Source of the DNA: DASRDZ01 sp035569495
Lineage (GTDB): Bacteria > Chloroflexota > Dormibacteria > Aeolococcales > Aeolococcaceae
Reading direction: 5' to 3'
DNA: 64,000 bases
Assembly: GCA_035569495.1 (NCBI GenBank)
Contig: DATMMX010000057.1
Span: forward strand, 84,538-148,537
The number at the start of each line of letters is the position of its first letter. The first letter of the stretch is position 1. The position numbers and the translations under genes are program-made. Positions 56,095 to 64,000 of this stretch are shown here, piece by piece. The notes under the pieces are model-generated. The model did no database searches. It was given only the letters and a program-made list of their open reading frames with translations, and had not been told where the DNA came from.

Positions 56095-58473
56095 CTAGCG
56101 GCGGACGGCGCGAACCCGGACCCTGCCGATGCCCGCCGCTGCCAGCGCCGCCTCGGCGGCGTCGAGGCGCTCGGCCACCCGCGCCGCCTCTGCACTGAGC
56201 AGCGGCTCCAGGGCGTCGGCGGGAAGGGGGCGCGAGAAGTGGTAGCCCTGGCCGTAGTCGCAGCGCAGGCTGCGCAGCTCTTCGAGCTGGTGGGCGCCCT
56301 CGACCCCTTCGGCGACAGTGTCGATGTTGAGCGTCCGCCCCAGCTCGATCACCGCTCGCGCGACCGCTGCCTCTTCCGAGCCCCGCGCGATCCCGTCGAC
56401 GAAGGACTTGTCGATCTTGATGACGTCGATGGGAAACTCGCGCAGGTAGCTGAGCGACGAATAGCCGGTGCCGAAGTCGTCGAGGGCGAGGCGGATGCCC
56501 AGCGCGCGCAGGCGATCGAGGGTCTCCAGGGCGCGCGAGGTATCGCGCATCAGGGCGGTCTCGGTGATCTCCAGGGTCAGGCAGGTGGGATCGAAACGGG
56601 TCGCCTTGAGCGCCTCGACGATGTCGTCGACCAGCTCGGGCTGGCGCAGCTGCCGCGCCGAGAGGTTCACCGACAGGCTGAGGCGGTGCAAGCCCGGATG
56701 CCGGTCCTGCCAGCCGCGCACCTGGCGCATCGACTCGTGCAGGACCCAACGCCCGATGGGGACGATCAGTCCCATCTCTTCGGCGACGGGGATGAAGTCG
56801 GCCGGCGACACCAGGATCTCGCCGCCACGTGCCCAGCGCACCAGCGCCTCGACGCCCACCAGATCGCCGTCGGCCAGCCCGACGATGGGCTGGTAGTGGA
56901 CGACGAACTCGTCAGCGCTGATGGCCCGGCGCAGGTTGGCTTCCAGCTCCACGCGCTGCGACAGCACGGTGTGCATCTGCTGCTCGAAGACCAGGTAGCG
57001 GCCCAGGCCGTCGACCTTGGCCCGGTACATGGCCAGGTCGGCGTTGCGAAGCAGGGACTGGGCGTCGCCGTCGGCGGCGCCGCTCACCGCGACGCCGATG
57101 CTGGCGGTCACCGAGAGCTCGCGCCCGCTGACGGTGATCGGCTCGCGCAGGGCGTCGAGAATGCGCTCGGCGACGACGTCGGCGTCGGCCAGCTCCTCGG
57201 AGTCCTCGGCGAGGACGGCGAACTCGTCGCCACCGAGACGCGCCGCAACGTCGGTGGCGCGCAGGCAGCGGCGCAGACGCTCGCCGACCGCCACCAGCAG
57301 GTGGTCACCGGCGGCGTGTCCGAGGCTGTCGTTGACCATCTTGAAGCGGTCGAGGTCGAGGAAGAGCACGGTCACCCGCGAGCCGTCGCGGCGGGTTCGT
57401 GCCAGCGCCCGCTCCAGATGCTCGACGAAGAGGGCGCGGTTGGGCAGGCCGGTGAGCGAGTCGTGGTAGGCGAGGTGGCGCATCTCCTCGACGACCTTGG
57501 CGTCGTTGAGGGCCATCGAGGCGTGATGCGCGAAGGCGAGCAGCATCTCGCGCTCGGTGTCGGTGTAGCTGCGTCCGGGGCGAGCCGAGGCGACCACGAT
57601 GCTTCCCACGGGTCTGCCGTTCTCGTGCACCGGCGCGGCCATCGCCGCGCAGAGGGACGAGCCGGCGAACGCATCCATGGCGATCTCGCTATGGGCGTAG
57701 TCCTCGACGACAACGATGCGATCCTCGATGATGGCGCGCCCGCCGGCGCCCTCGGTGATGCGGCTGCGGCGAAGCTGCGCGCGTACCGGGTCATCGACGC
57801 CGGTGATCGAGACCAGTGTCATGTAGTCGGGGTCGTCACGGTCCACCAGGCGCAGGCCGACGATCTCGTCGCTGAGCAGCTCGCGCGCACCGGCGACGAT
57901 GGCGTCGAGCACCTCGTCCAGGGGCGCCCGCCGCGAGATCGACACCTGGATCTTCGACAGGCGCTCCAGGAAGACCTGGCGCTCCTGCAGCATCTCCAGC
58001 AGTCGCCGGTTGTCGGCGGCCTGCTGCTCGCTGACCGCGCGCAGCCGCCGCTCGCGTTCCAGCATGTGCAGGCTGTCCAGCGACAGGGCCAGACCGCGGG
58101 CCATGGCGCGCAGCAGGCTGATCTCCTCGGCGTCGAAGTCGCTGTCGGAGCGGCCCAGCAGCAACCGTCCCGGCACGGTGCCTTCGACAGGCACCGAGAT
58201 GGTGTGCATCGGTCCCAGCCCGGCGACCTCCAGCCTGGTGCTGCGCAGTTCGGCGACCGCAAGCAGCTCCTCCTCGGGCACCTGTCCGCGGGGAAAGCCG
58301 ACCGCATCGACCACCACGTCGTGGCCGATCACCGCACCCACCTCCGCCTCCAGCGCCTCGGCAGCCCATTGGATTGCGCCAGAGATGGCAGAAACCTGGT
58401 CGCGACAGGAAGCGACCGCAACCAGGAACTCGGAGAGCTGTTGGGTGGACCAGCTCCCACCGGAGGGGGTCAT
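56095..58473 (-). CDS. GAF-GGDEF-EAL cyclic-di-GMP enzyme
   Basis: 792 residues, no membrane segment. Two GAF-like regions (about 10-140 and 165-330), then GGDEF with the intact motif at 414-418 and an inhibitory I-site RATD at 405-408, and an EAL domain with EAL at 542-544 and later DDFGTGYSSLSYL and KIDKSFVDG. Both active-site motifs look complete, so it could make and degrade c-di-GMP, switched by the GAF ligand. It starts 10 bases after the FIST gene stop on the same strand; FIST proteins are often input modules for such enzymes. Confidence 0.93.
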   Translation of the reverse strand: MTPSGGSWSTQQLSEFLVAVASCRDQVSAISGAIQWAAEALEAEVGAVIGHDVVVDAVGFPRGQVPEEELLAVAELRSTRLEVAGLGPMHTISVPVEGTVPGRLLLGRSDSDFDAEEISLLRAMARGLALSLDSLHMLERERRLRAVSEQQAADNRRLLEMLQERQVFLERLSKIQVSISRRAPLDEVLDAIVAGARELLSDEIVGLRLVDRDDPDYMTLVSITGVDDPVRAQLRRSRITEGAGGRAIIEDRIVVVEDYAHSEIAMDAFAGSSLCAAMAAPVHENGRPVGSIVVASARPGRSYTDTEREMLLAFAHHASMALNDAKVVEEMRHLAYHDSLTGLPNRALFVEHLERALARTRRDGSRVTVLFLDLDRFKMVNDSLGHAAGDHLLVAVGERLRRCLRATDVAARLGGDEFAVLAEDSEELADADVVAERILDALREPITVSGRELSVTASIGVAVSGAADGDAQSLLRNADLAMYRAKVDGLGRYLVFEQQMHTVLSQRVELEANLRRAISADEFVVHYQPIVGLADGDLVGVEALVRWARGGEILVSPADFIPVAEEMGLIVPIGRWVLHESMRQVRGWQDRHPGLHRLSLSVNLSARQLRQPELVDDIVEALKATRFDPTCLTLEITETALMRDTSRALETLDRLRALGIRLALDDFGTGYSSLSYLREFPIDVIKIDKSFVDGIARGSEEAAVARAVIELGRTLNIDTVAEGVEGAHQLEELRSLRCDYGQGYHFSRPLPADALEPLLSAEAARVAERLDAAEAALAAAGIGRVRVRAVRR

Positions 58474-58483
58474 CAGGGCTCCA

Positions 58484-59698
58484 TCAGCTCAGCGCCAGCA
58501 CCACCAACGTCTGGTTGTGGAAGCCGCTGATGCCGTGGGTGCGGGCGATCTCGCCGTAGGTGTAGAAGCCGGCCACCGGGGCGCCGCCGGAGTGCTCGTG
58601 GATGCGACGCACCTCCTGCACGATGCCCTCCTCGCCGAGCACTCCGCGCCGGGCGATGCAGTCGAAGGCCATCATGCCGATCGGCGCGTTGCCGTCGAGC
58701 CCAGCCAGGGCATCGCGGCAGGCCTCGTCGGTGGCGCCGAGGACCGACTCGCTGTCGCCCTCCATCATCCAGGCCAGGCCACCCTGGGGCACCTCGGCGA
58801 TGCAGCCGATGGAGCGGTCGGAGAAGTCGGCGTCGGCGACAAAGCGCACCTCCTCGCCGCTGCGCCGGCTCAGTCCCAGCGGATGGGTGATGGCGAAGCG
58901 GGTGAAGGCGGCGGCGTCGGTGCGCGCCTCGGCGGGCGCGTCGAGGCGGTCGAGGTAGACGTCGAGGGCGGGATGGTCGTCGAGGGTGAGCACCCGGTTG
59001 CCGGTGCTGGCGGTGACCAGCATGGGATCGCCGACCCGGCTCCAGCCGTGGCGGACGCCGATGCCGATGGGGCCGTCGGACGAGATCGCCGCGGCGACCA
59101 CGCTGTCCTCCAGCACCTCGCCACCGAAGAGCTGCTGGGTGCGGGTCATGCGCAGGTCGTCGCCCGCGCACCCGCCGACCAGCGGCACGGCCGCGCCGAC
59201 CACGCCGTACGCGCCGCGAACCACCTCCTGCTGATCGCCGGCAAGACCATCGGTGAGCAGCAGGAGCACCTGGTGGGCCCGGGGCGCGACCCGCTCCACG
59301 CACTCCCCCACCACAGCGCCGGCGCGGCGCAGGTTGGCGGAGGCACCGGTGGCGACAGCGCAGGCCACCGAGAAGCCCGGTCCGCCAAGCGCGGTCAGCA
59401 CCACGCCGGCTTCGCTGGGCCCGACGGCCGCGATCTCACCGGCGGTGGAGCAGCCGACCAGTGGCGCGTCCGGGCAGACGTCGCGGATGCCGGCGAGCAG
59501 GGCAGGCAGGTCGTGCGCCTGCGAGGCGAAGACGACCAGCAGCTTGACGTCCTCACCGCGTACCGCGCTCGCCGCAGCTTCGGCGCCGGCGGTGCGCGAG
59601 TCCTCGGCGCGCGAGGTGCCCGCGCCGACCCAGCGCGACGCGGTAGCGCCAGCTTGGTCGACCTCCGAGGGACTCGATGGGCTGCTGGTACCGGACAT
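58484..59698 (-). CDS. FIST N- and C-domain sensor protein
   Basis: 404 residues. FIST_N (about 50-230) contains CSTAGEIAAVGPSEAGVVLTA and PLVGGCAGDDLRM, and FIST_C (about 245-385) contains HPALDVYLDRL, ITHPLGL and GFYTYGEIAR. FIST domains are predicted small-ligand sensors, perhaps for amino acids, and in several bacteria signal to chemotaxis or c-di-GMP proteins. The ATG at 59698 is set by GGGGAG about 9 bases upstream. Co-transcribed with the GGDEF-EAL gene. Confidence 0.92.
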   Translation of the reverse strand: MSGTSSPSSPSEVDQAGATASRWVGAGTSRAEDSRTAGAEAAASAVRGEDVKLLVVFASQAHDLPALLAGIRDVCPDAPLVGCSTAGEIAAVGPSEAGVVLTALGGPGFSVACAVATGASANLRRAGAVVGECVERVAPRAHQVLLLLTDGLAGDQQEVVRGAYGVVGAAVPLVGGCAGDDLRMTRTQQLFGGEVLEDSVVAAAISSDGPIGIGVRHGWSRVGDPMLVTASTGNRVLTLDDHPALDVYLDRLDAPAEARTDAAAFTRFAITHPLGLSRRSGEEVRFVADADFSDRSIGCIAEVPQGGLAWMMEGDSESVLGATDEACRDALAGLDGNAPIGMMAFDCIARRGVLGEEGIVQEVRRIHEHSGGAPVAGFYTYGEIARTHGISGFHNQTLVVLALS

Positions 59699-59831
59699 GG
59701 CGTGGTTCTCCCCAGGCGCCCCCACACACCCGGCATCTGATCAGCACCCGTCGTCGGGGCGCAGGACAGAGGCTACGGCCGCCGACCCCCGATTGCAGAC
59801 GCCGATTTACAGGTCTTGCCAGGAGAGTTTC

Positions 59832-59846
59832 ACTGGCGACGCCAGT
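59832..59846. promoter_or_regulatory. Operator-like dyad upstream of the FIST gene
   Basis: ACTGGCG-A-CGCCAGT, a perfect 7-base dyad around one central base, 134 bases before the FIST start in the 195-base gap between this operon and the winged-helix gene. A good candidate target for the neighbouring winged-helix protein. Function inferred. Confidence 0.35.
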
Positions 59847-59893
59847 ATCACCGGCGCGTGGCATCCGGCCCTGTCATCGGGGCCAGGTTTTGC

Positions 59894-60598
59894 TCAGACA
59901 GCCTCTTCGGAGGCCGCGACCTGGGGCACCTCGGTGAGCCGGTAGCCGCTGCCGCGCACCGTCTCGATCAGCCGGCCGCCCTCCCACTCCAGCTTCTTGC
60001 GAAGCCGTGAGATGTAGACCTCGACCTCGCTTGCCCGGCTGGCGAAGCCGGGACCCCAAGCCCCGGTGGCGAGCTCGGCGCGGGTGAGCACCTGCCCCGG
60101 ATTGGCCATCAGGTGGGCGAGGAGCTGCCATTCGGTCGGGGTGAGCCGGAAGCTGCGCGCGCCGTTGACGACCGTCTGCCGGACCGGCAGCACCTCCAGA
60201 GGGCCCAGGCTGAGCCGCTGGTCGCTCTGCCAGGTGGCGGCGGCTCCGTTGCCGTCAACGGGCTCAGGCTCGAGCTCGCGGTCTGGCGCCGTGGCCTGGG
60301 ACACCACCGCCCCGGGGATCGCCCACGAGGTCGGAGCCAGCACGCGCGTCGCGCCGCGACGAGTGCGAACCAGCCGTTCCACCGTGCGCTGGCAAGCGAT
60401 CAGCCGCTCCTCGAGCGCGGCCCGTGTTCGGCTGAGGCGCTCTGTCTGCTCGACCAGGCGCTGCATCTGCTCGGACCGGCGGCGCGTGGGGTCGGGCACG
60501 CCGACGGCCTCCGCCGTTGCCTCAGCGTCGCCGGCCCCCCTCGGCACCTGCTGCACCATCTCGCCTCTCGTCGCCGTGGGTGGCGCCGTCAGGCCCAT
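59894..60598 (-). CDS. Winged-helix regulator with coiled coil instead of a receiver domain
   Basis: 234 residues. The C-terminal 128-222 is an OmpR/PhoB-type winged helix: SLGPLEVLPVRQTVVNGARS, RLTPTEWQLLAHLMANPGQV, EVEVYISRLRKKLE and ETVRGSGYRLTEVP. The N-terminal part has no receiver; instead residues 42-80 are a heptad-like coiled coil (RRSEQMQRLVEQTERLSRTR onward), then a linker. It therefore cannot be phosphorylated in the usual way and may dimerise constitutively or bind a partner. It lies just upstream of the FIST/GGDEF-EAL pair on the same strand. Confidence 0.82.
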   Translation of the reverse strand: MGLTAPPTATRGEMVQQVPRGAGDAEATAEAVGVPDPTRRRSEQMQRLVEQTERLSRTRAALEERLIACQRTVERLVRTRRGATRVLAPTSWAIPGAVVSQATAPDRELEPEPVDGNGAAATWQSDQRLSLGPLEVLPVRQTVVNGARSFRLTPTEWQLLAHLMANPGQVLTRAELATGAWGPGFASRASEVEVYISRLRKKLEWEGGRLIETVRGSGYRLTEVPQVAASEEAV

Positions 60599-60697
60599 GC
60601 TAACAGCGCTGTCGGGAAGACGCGACCTTTTCTGAACGTCCGTTGAACCGGAGGGTTCGCCGCAGACCGCGCATTCTGTGCACCGATCGGCGACCCC

Positions 60698-62719
60698 TCA
60701 GCCCTGCCGTTCCGCGGCCTCCAACTCGGCGAGGAACTGCGCCTCGTCGACGACCCGCACACCCAGCCGCTGCGCCTTGTCCAGCTTGCTGCCCGCCGAG
60801 CCGCCGGCGACCACGGTGTGGGTCTTGCGGCTGACGCTCGACGACGGCGTCGCGCCCAGCGCGCGGATGCGCGCCTCGGCCTCCGGGCGGGTCATCGAGT
60901 CGAGCGTGCCGGTGAGCACCCAGGTCTGCCCCGTCCAGGGACCGTTGCCCGCCTCCGCCTGCTCGGGCTGCACGCCGACCTCGCGCAGGCGGTCGAGCAG
61001 GTGCCGCCCCTGCTCCGACGACAGCCACTGGTGGACGTGCTCGGCGACCACCGTGCCGATGCCCTCGGTGGCCAGCAACTCGTCTTCGCTGGCACCGGCC
61101 AGGGCCTCGAGTGAGCCGAAGCGCGCGGCCAGGGCGAAGGCGGTGTGCTCGCCGACGTGGCGAATCCCCAGCGCGTTGATCAGCCGGCCCAGCTCCACGC
61201 TCCGCCGCGCGTCGATGGCGCGCAGCAGGTTGTCCGCCGACTTGTCGGCGAAGCCGTCGAGCTGCAGCAGCTTGTCCTTGGTCAACGTGTAGAGGTCAGC
61301 GGGATTCTCGACCCAGCCTCGCTCGACGAGCTGGTCGACGATGGCGTCGCCGAGGCCCTCGATGTTCATGGCGGCGCGCGAGGCGAAGTGGCGCAGCTTC
61401 TCGCGACGCTGCGCGGGACACAGCGGGTTGAGGCAGCGCCGCACCACCTCGCCTTCCTCGCGCACCAGCTCCGTGCCGCAGGACGGGCATTCGGCGGGCA
61501 TCTGCCACGGCGTTGCGTCCTTGGGACGCTTCTCCAGCACCACGCGCACGATCTCGGGAATGACATCGCCCGCCTTGTGCAGGATCACCGTGTCGCCGAT
61601 GCGCACGTCCTTGCGCGCCACCTCGTCCTCGTTGTGCAGGGTGGCGCGGCGCACCGTGGTGCCGGCCAGGATGGTCGGCGACAGGTGGGCGACGGGGGTG
61701 GCGGCGCCGGTGCGACCCACCTGCACGCGAATGTCCTCGACCACCGCCTCCTTCGCCTCGGGCGGGAACTTGTAGGCGATGGCCCAGCGCGGCGAGCGCG
61801 ACACCGCGCCAAGCTCGGCCTGCTGGTCGAGACGCGAGACCTTGATGACCACCCCGTCGGTCTCGTAGTCGAGGTCGTGGCGGCGGTCGCGCCATTCCTC
61901 GAGGAAGCCGTGGATCTCGTCGAGCGACGCGGCGGTGCCATGGTGCGGGTTGACGCGAAAGCCCAGCCGGCTGAGCAGGTCGAGGATCTCCTTCTGGCTG
62001 CGCGCGGGTCCCGGCGGGTCCATCGCGTAGGTGAACATCGACAGCCCGCGCCGCGCCGTGATGCGCGGGTCGAGCTGGCGCACCGCCCCCGCCGCGGCAT
62101 TGCGTGGGTTGGCGTAGGTGGGCTTGCCGGCCTCCTCCAGCTCGGCGTTGATTCGGGCGAACGAGGCCTTGGGCAGGTAGACCTCGCCGCGCACCTCGAA
62201 CTCATCGGGCAGTCCCTCGGGAACCTCGCGAAGCTGCCACGGAATCGCCTTGACGGTGCGCACCTGGGCAGTGACGTCCTCGCCCTCGACGCCGTTGCCG
62301 CGGGTCGCGCCGCGCACCAGCTGGCCGCCGCGGTAGGTGAGCGAGATGGCCAGGCCGTCGATCTTCAGCTCGGTGACGTATTCGTCGACATCGGCCACAA
62401 CTCGTTCGACGCGGCGCACGAACTCGCCCACCTCCTCCGGCGTGAAGGCGTTGTCGAGCGAGAGCATCGGGGTGCGGTGGCGCACCTTGCGGAAGGCGTC
62501 GACGGGGGCGCCGCCGACGCGCTGGGTCGGCGAATCCTCGGTCTGCAGTTGCGGGTGTCGCTCCTCCAGCTCGAGCAGCTCGCGGAAGAGCCGGTCGTAC
62601 TCGGCGTCGCTGATCTCCGGCGAGTCCTTGACGTAGTACAGGTATCCGTGGTGGTCGAGCTGCGTGCGCAGCTCGGTGGCGCGCTGCTGCGCCTCCTGTG
62701 GAACCGTCTCGGCCGTCAC
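60698..62719 (-). CDS. ligA: NAD-dependent DNA ligase
   Basis: 673 residues, full length. Domain Ia, adenylation domain with active-site Lys119 in ELKIDGLA, OB fold, Cys4 zinc finger (CPSCGTEL...RRCLNPLCPAQ), HhH region and C-terminal BRCT (WVLTGTLDSMTRPEAEARIR). Essential for replication and repair. GTG start at 62719 overlaps the helicase stop (GTGA), a common pcrA-ligA arrangement. Confidence 0.97.
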   Translation of the reverse strand: MTAETVPQEAQQRATELRTQLDHHGYLYYVKDSPEISDAEYDRLFRELLELEERHPQLQTEDSPTQRVGGAPVDAFRKVRHRTPMLSLDNAFTPEEVGEFVRRVERVVADVDEYVTELKIDGLAISLTYRGGQLVRGATRGNGVEGEDVTAQVRTVKAIPWQLREVPEGLPDEFEVRGEVYLPKASFARINAELEEAGKPTYANPRNAAAGAVRQLDPRITARRGLSMFTYAMDPPGPARSQKEILDLLSRLGFRVNPHHGTAASLDEIHGFLEEWRDRRHDLDYETDGVVIKVSRLDQQAELGAVSRSPRWAIAYKFPPEAKEAVVEDIRVQVGRTGAATPVAHLSPTILAGTTVRRATLHNEDEVARKDVRIGDTVILHKAGDVIPEIVRVVLEKRPKDATPWQMPAECPSCGTELVREEGEVVRRCLNPLCPAQRREKLRHFASRAAMNIEGLGDAIVDQLVERGWVENPADLYTLTKDKLLQLDGFADKSADNLLRAIDARRSVELGRLINALGIRHVGEHTAFALAARFGSLEALAGASEDELLATEGIGTVVAEHVHQWLSSEQGRHLLDRLREVGVQPEQAEAGNGPWTGQTWVLTGTLDSMTRPEAEARIRALGATPSSSVSRKTHTVVAGGSAGSKLDKAQRLGVRVVDEAQFLAELEAAERQG

Positions 62720-64000
62720 TGCGCCGGCGAGAGCGCGGGCCCCGCGTCGGCCACCGCGAAGATCTTGAGACCCGCGTCGTCGAACTTGATGGTGACCTCT
62801 TCGCCGGAGCGGGTCATGATGCTCTTGAGCACAATGCCCAGGCCGTATTTGCGGTGGCGCACGCGCATCCCCTGCTCGTACTGCTGGGGCAGCACCTCGA
62901 CCGGGTTGGGGCGCACCGCGTGGGCGTGGATGGCGCGATGCACCGCGCCGGGTGCGCGCGGGTCGCCGGGCGGCGGGCCGCCGGGGCGCACCGGGATCTC
63001 GATGAGCTCCGCGGGCAGGTCGCGAAGGAACCGCGACGCCTCGGCGATCTGCGGGGTGCCGTGGACGTGGCGCCGGAAGGCGTGCAGCAGGTAGAGCCGC
63101 TGGCGCGCACGGGTGATGCCGACGTAGGCGAGGCGGCGCTCCTCGGCGAGCCCGGCGTCGCCCTCCTCCATGGCGCGCAGGTGGGGCATCAGCCCCTCCT
63201 CCATGCCAGCGATGAAGACCACGGGGAATTCCAGTCCCTTGACCTGGTGCAGGGTGATCAGGGTCACGCCCTTGGCGTTGTCGTCGAGCGAGTCGACGTC
63301 GCTGACCAGCGCGACGTTCTCCAGGAACGCCTGCAGACCCTCGGGCGGCGGCACGTCGGCGTACTCGCCGGCCAGGCCGACCAGCTCGGTGACGTTGTTC
63401 CAGCGCTCCTCGTTCTCCGGCGTGCCATCCTGGAGCATCAGCTTGTAGCCACTTTCGACCAGAACTCGCTCGACCAGCTCGGGCAAGGCCAGACGCTGGG
63501 CGTCGGCGCGAAGCCCTTCGATCAGCTTGCGGAACGTCTCCAGCGCGGTGATCGCCGCGCTGCCCAGCGACTCCGCCTCGTCGACCCGATCCACCGCCTC
63601 GAAGGGCGAGATGTTGCGCCGCCGCGCCACCCGCTCCAGCTCCTCGACGGTGCGGTCGCCGATCTTGCGCCGCGGCACGTTGACGATGCGCGCGAACGAC
63701 ACCGCATCACGCGGATTGGCGATCAGCCGCAGATAGGCGAGCACGTCCTTGATCTCGCGCCGCTCGTAGAAACGCGGGCCGCCCACCAAACGGTAGGGGA
63801 TGCCGCGCCGGAGCAGCACATCCTCCAGCGCGCGCGACTGCGCGTTGGTGCGGTAGAGGACGGCCATGTCGTCGTACGACATCTCCTCGGTCTGCACAAG
63901 CCGCTCGATCTCCGAGGTGATCGCCACCGCCTCCTCGGTCTCGTCGTAGACCGAGATGATGCGCACCTTCTCGCCGCCCAGGCGGTCGGTCCAGAGCTGC
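62716..64000 (-). CDS. pcrA: UvrD/PcrA-type superfamily 1 DNA helicase, C-terminal part only
   Basis: The frame stays open to the window edge; 428 residues are visible and the N-terminal ATPase domain lies outside. Visible motifs: LWTDRLGGEKVRIISVYDE, LYRTNAQSRALEDVL (motif IV), LITLHQVKGLEFPVVFIAGM (motif V, His-x-x-Lys-Gly) and EERRLAYVGITRARQRLYLL (motif VI). The C-terminus has the PcrA-type Tudor-like segment RHRKYGLGIVLKSI. A 3'-5' helicase in repair and replication. Confidence 0.93.
   Translation of the reverse strand, partial: QLWTDRLGGEKVRIISVYDETEEAVAITSEIERLVQTEEMSYDDMAVLYRTNAQSRALEDVLLRRGIPYRLVGGPRFYERREIKDVLAYLRLIANPRDAVSFARIVNVPRRKIGDRTVEELERVARRRNISPFEAVDRVDEAESLGSAAITALETFRKLIEGLRADAQRLALPELVERVLVESGYKLMLQDGTPENEERWNNVTELVGLAGEYADVPPPEGLQAFLENVALVSDVDSLDDNAKGVTLITLHQVKGLEFPVVFIAGMEEGLMPHLRAMEEGDAGLAEERRLAYVGITRARQRLYLLHAFRRHVHGTPQIAEASRFLRDLPAELIEIPVRPGGPPPGDPRAPGAVHRAIHAHAVRPNPVEVLPQQYEQGMRVRHRKYGLGIVLKSIMTRSGEEVTIKFDDAGLKIFAVADAGPALSPAQ

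Noticed and set aside
49108..58530. A 3140-codon open frame on the plus strand.
   Set aside because: It runs antisense, in codon register, to tpiA, pgk, gap, whiA, rapZ, uvrC and the GGDEF-EAL gene, all of which have clear catalytic motifs. In GC-rich genes the in-register antisense frame rarely meets a stop.

Overview
The window is a chromosomal segment of a very GC-rich bacterium (coding regions mostly around 70% G+C by eye), with dense gene packing, many 1-4 base gene overlaps and frequent GTG starts. WhiA, MarP, F420-type reductase, DUF4232 and SQD1-type sulfolipid synthase, together with the order uvrC-rapZ-whiA-gap-pgk-tpiA-gpmI near secG, suggest an actinobacterium-like or Chloroflexota/Dormibacterota-like soil heterotroph. 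That placement is an inference: no rRNA or ribosomal protein gene is present to fix it.

Layout. 1-4131: small metabolic and membrane genes (3-hydroxyacyl-CoA dehydrogenase, DUF6941-like protein, PHP phosphoesterase, thioredoxin-like [2Fe-2S] ferredoxin). 4288-9449: PucR-type regulator with an antisense zinc-ribbon gene, PP2C phosphatase, HAD hydrolase and two acyl-CoA dehydrogenases. 9600-18685: NAD-dependent epimerase, two large sensor kinases, GH38 alpha-mannosidase, CBS protein, F420-type reductase. 18892-21892: UDP-sulfoquinovose synthase and a polytopic GT-C-like protein. 22118-28400: one long operon for a MacAB-like exporter, a DUF5666-like lipoprotein and an OmpR-type two-component pair. 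28426-31685: an electron-transfer operon (ferric-reductase-like membrane haem protein, NuoF-like flavoprotein, ferredoxin, small anchored protein, ApbE flavin transferase), divergent from a second two-component system at 31843-34018, which is followed by two tiny ORFs.

About 34620-40150 is a lower-GC island abutting the 3' end of tRNA-Pro(TGG). It holds a lipoprotein, a large secreted CHAP-domain protein with alternating tandem repeats, and the wreck of a serine recombinase. The core genome resumes with MarP protease, a fused siroheme-decarboxylase-type protein, an ECF sigma factor with its partner, tRNA-Leu(CAG), an oligopeptide-binding-type protein, SecG and a secreted phospholipase-D-family lipoprotein.

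47369-56043 is a housekeeping block on the minus strand: gpmI, tpiA, pgk, gap (lower glycolysis), whiA, rapZ, uvrC. 56095-60598 is a signalling block: GGDEF-EAL protein, FIST sensor protein and an unusual winged-helix regulator without a receiver. The window closes with ligA and the C-terminal part of a UvrD/PcrA helicase that runs off the right edge; the first gene likewise runs off the left edge.

The most interesting parts are the flavin electron-transfer operon with its divergent two-component system, the decayed island with the repeat-bearing CHAP protein, two genes with no canonical start codon, and a possibly leaderless, operator-overlapped promoter in front of the phospholipase-D gene.
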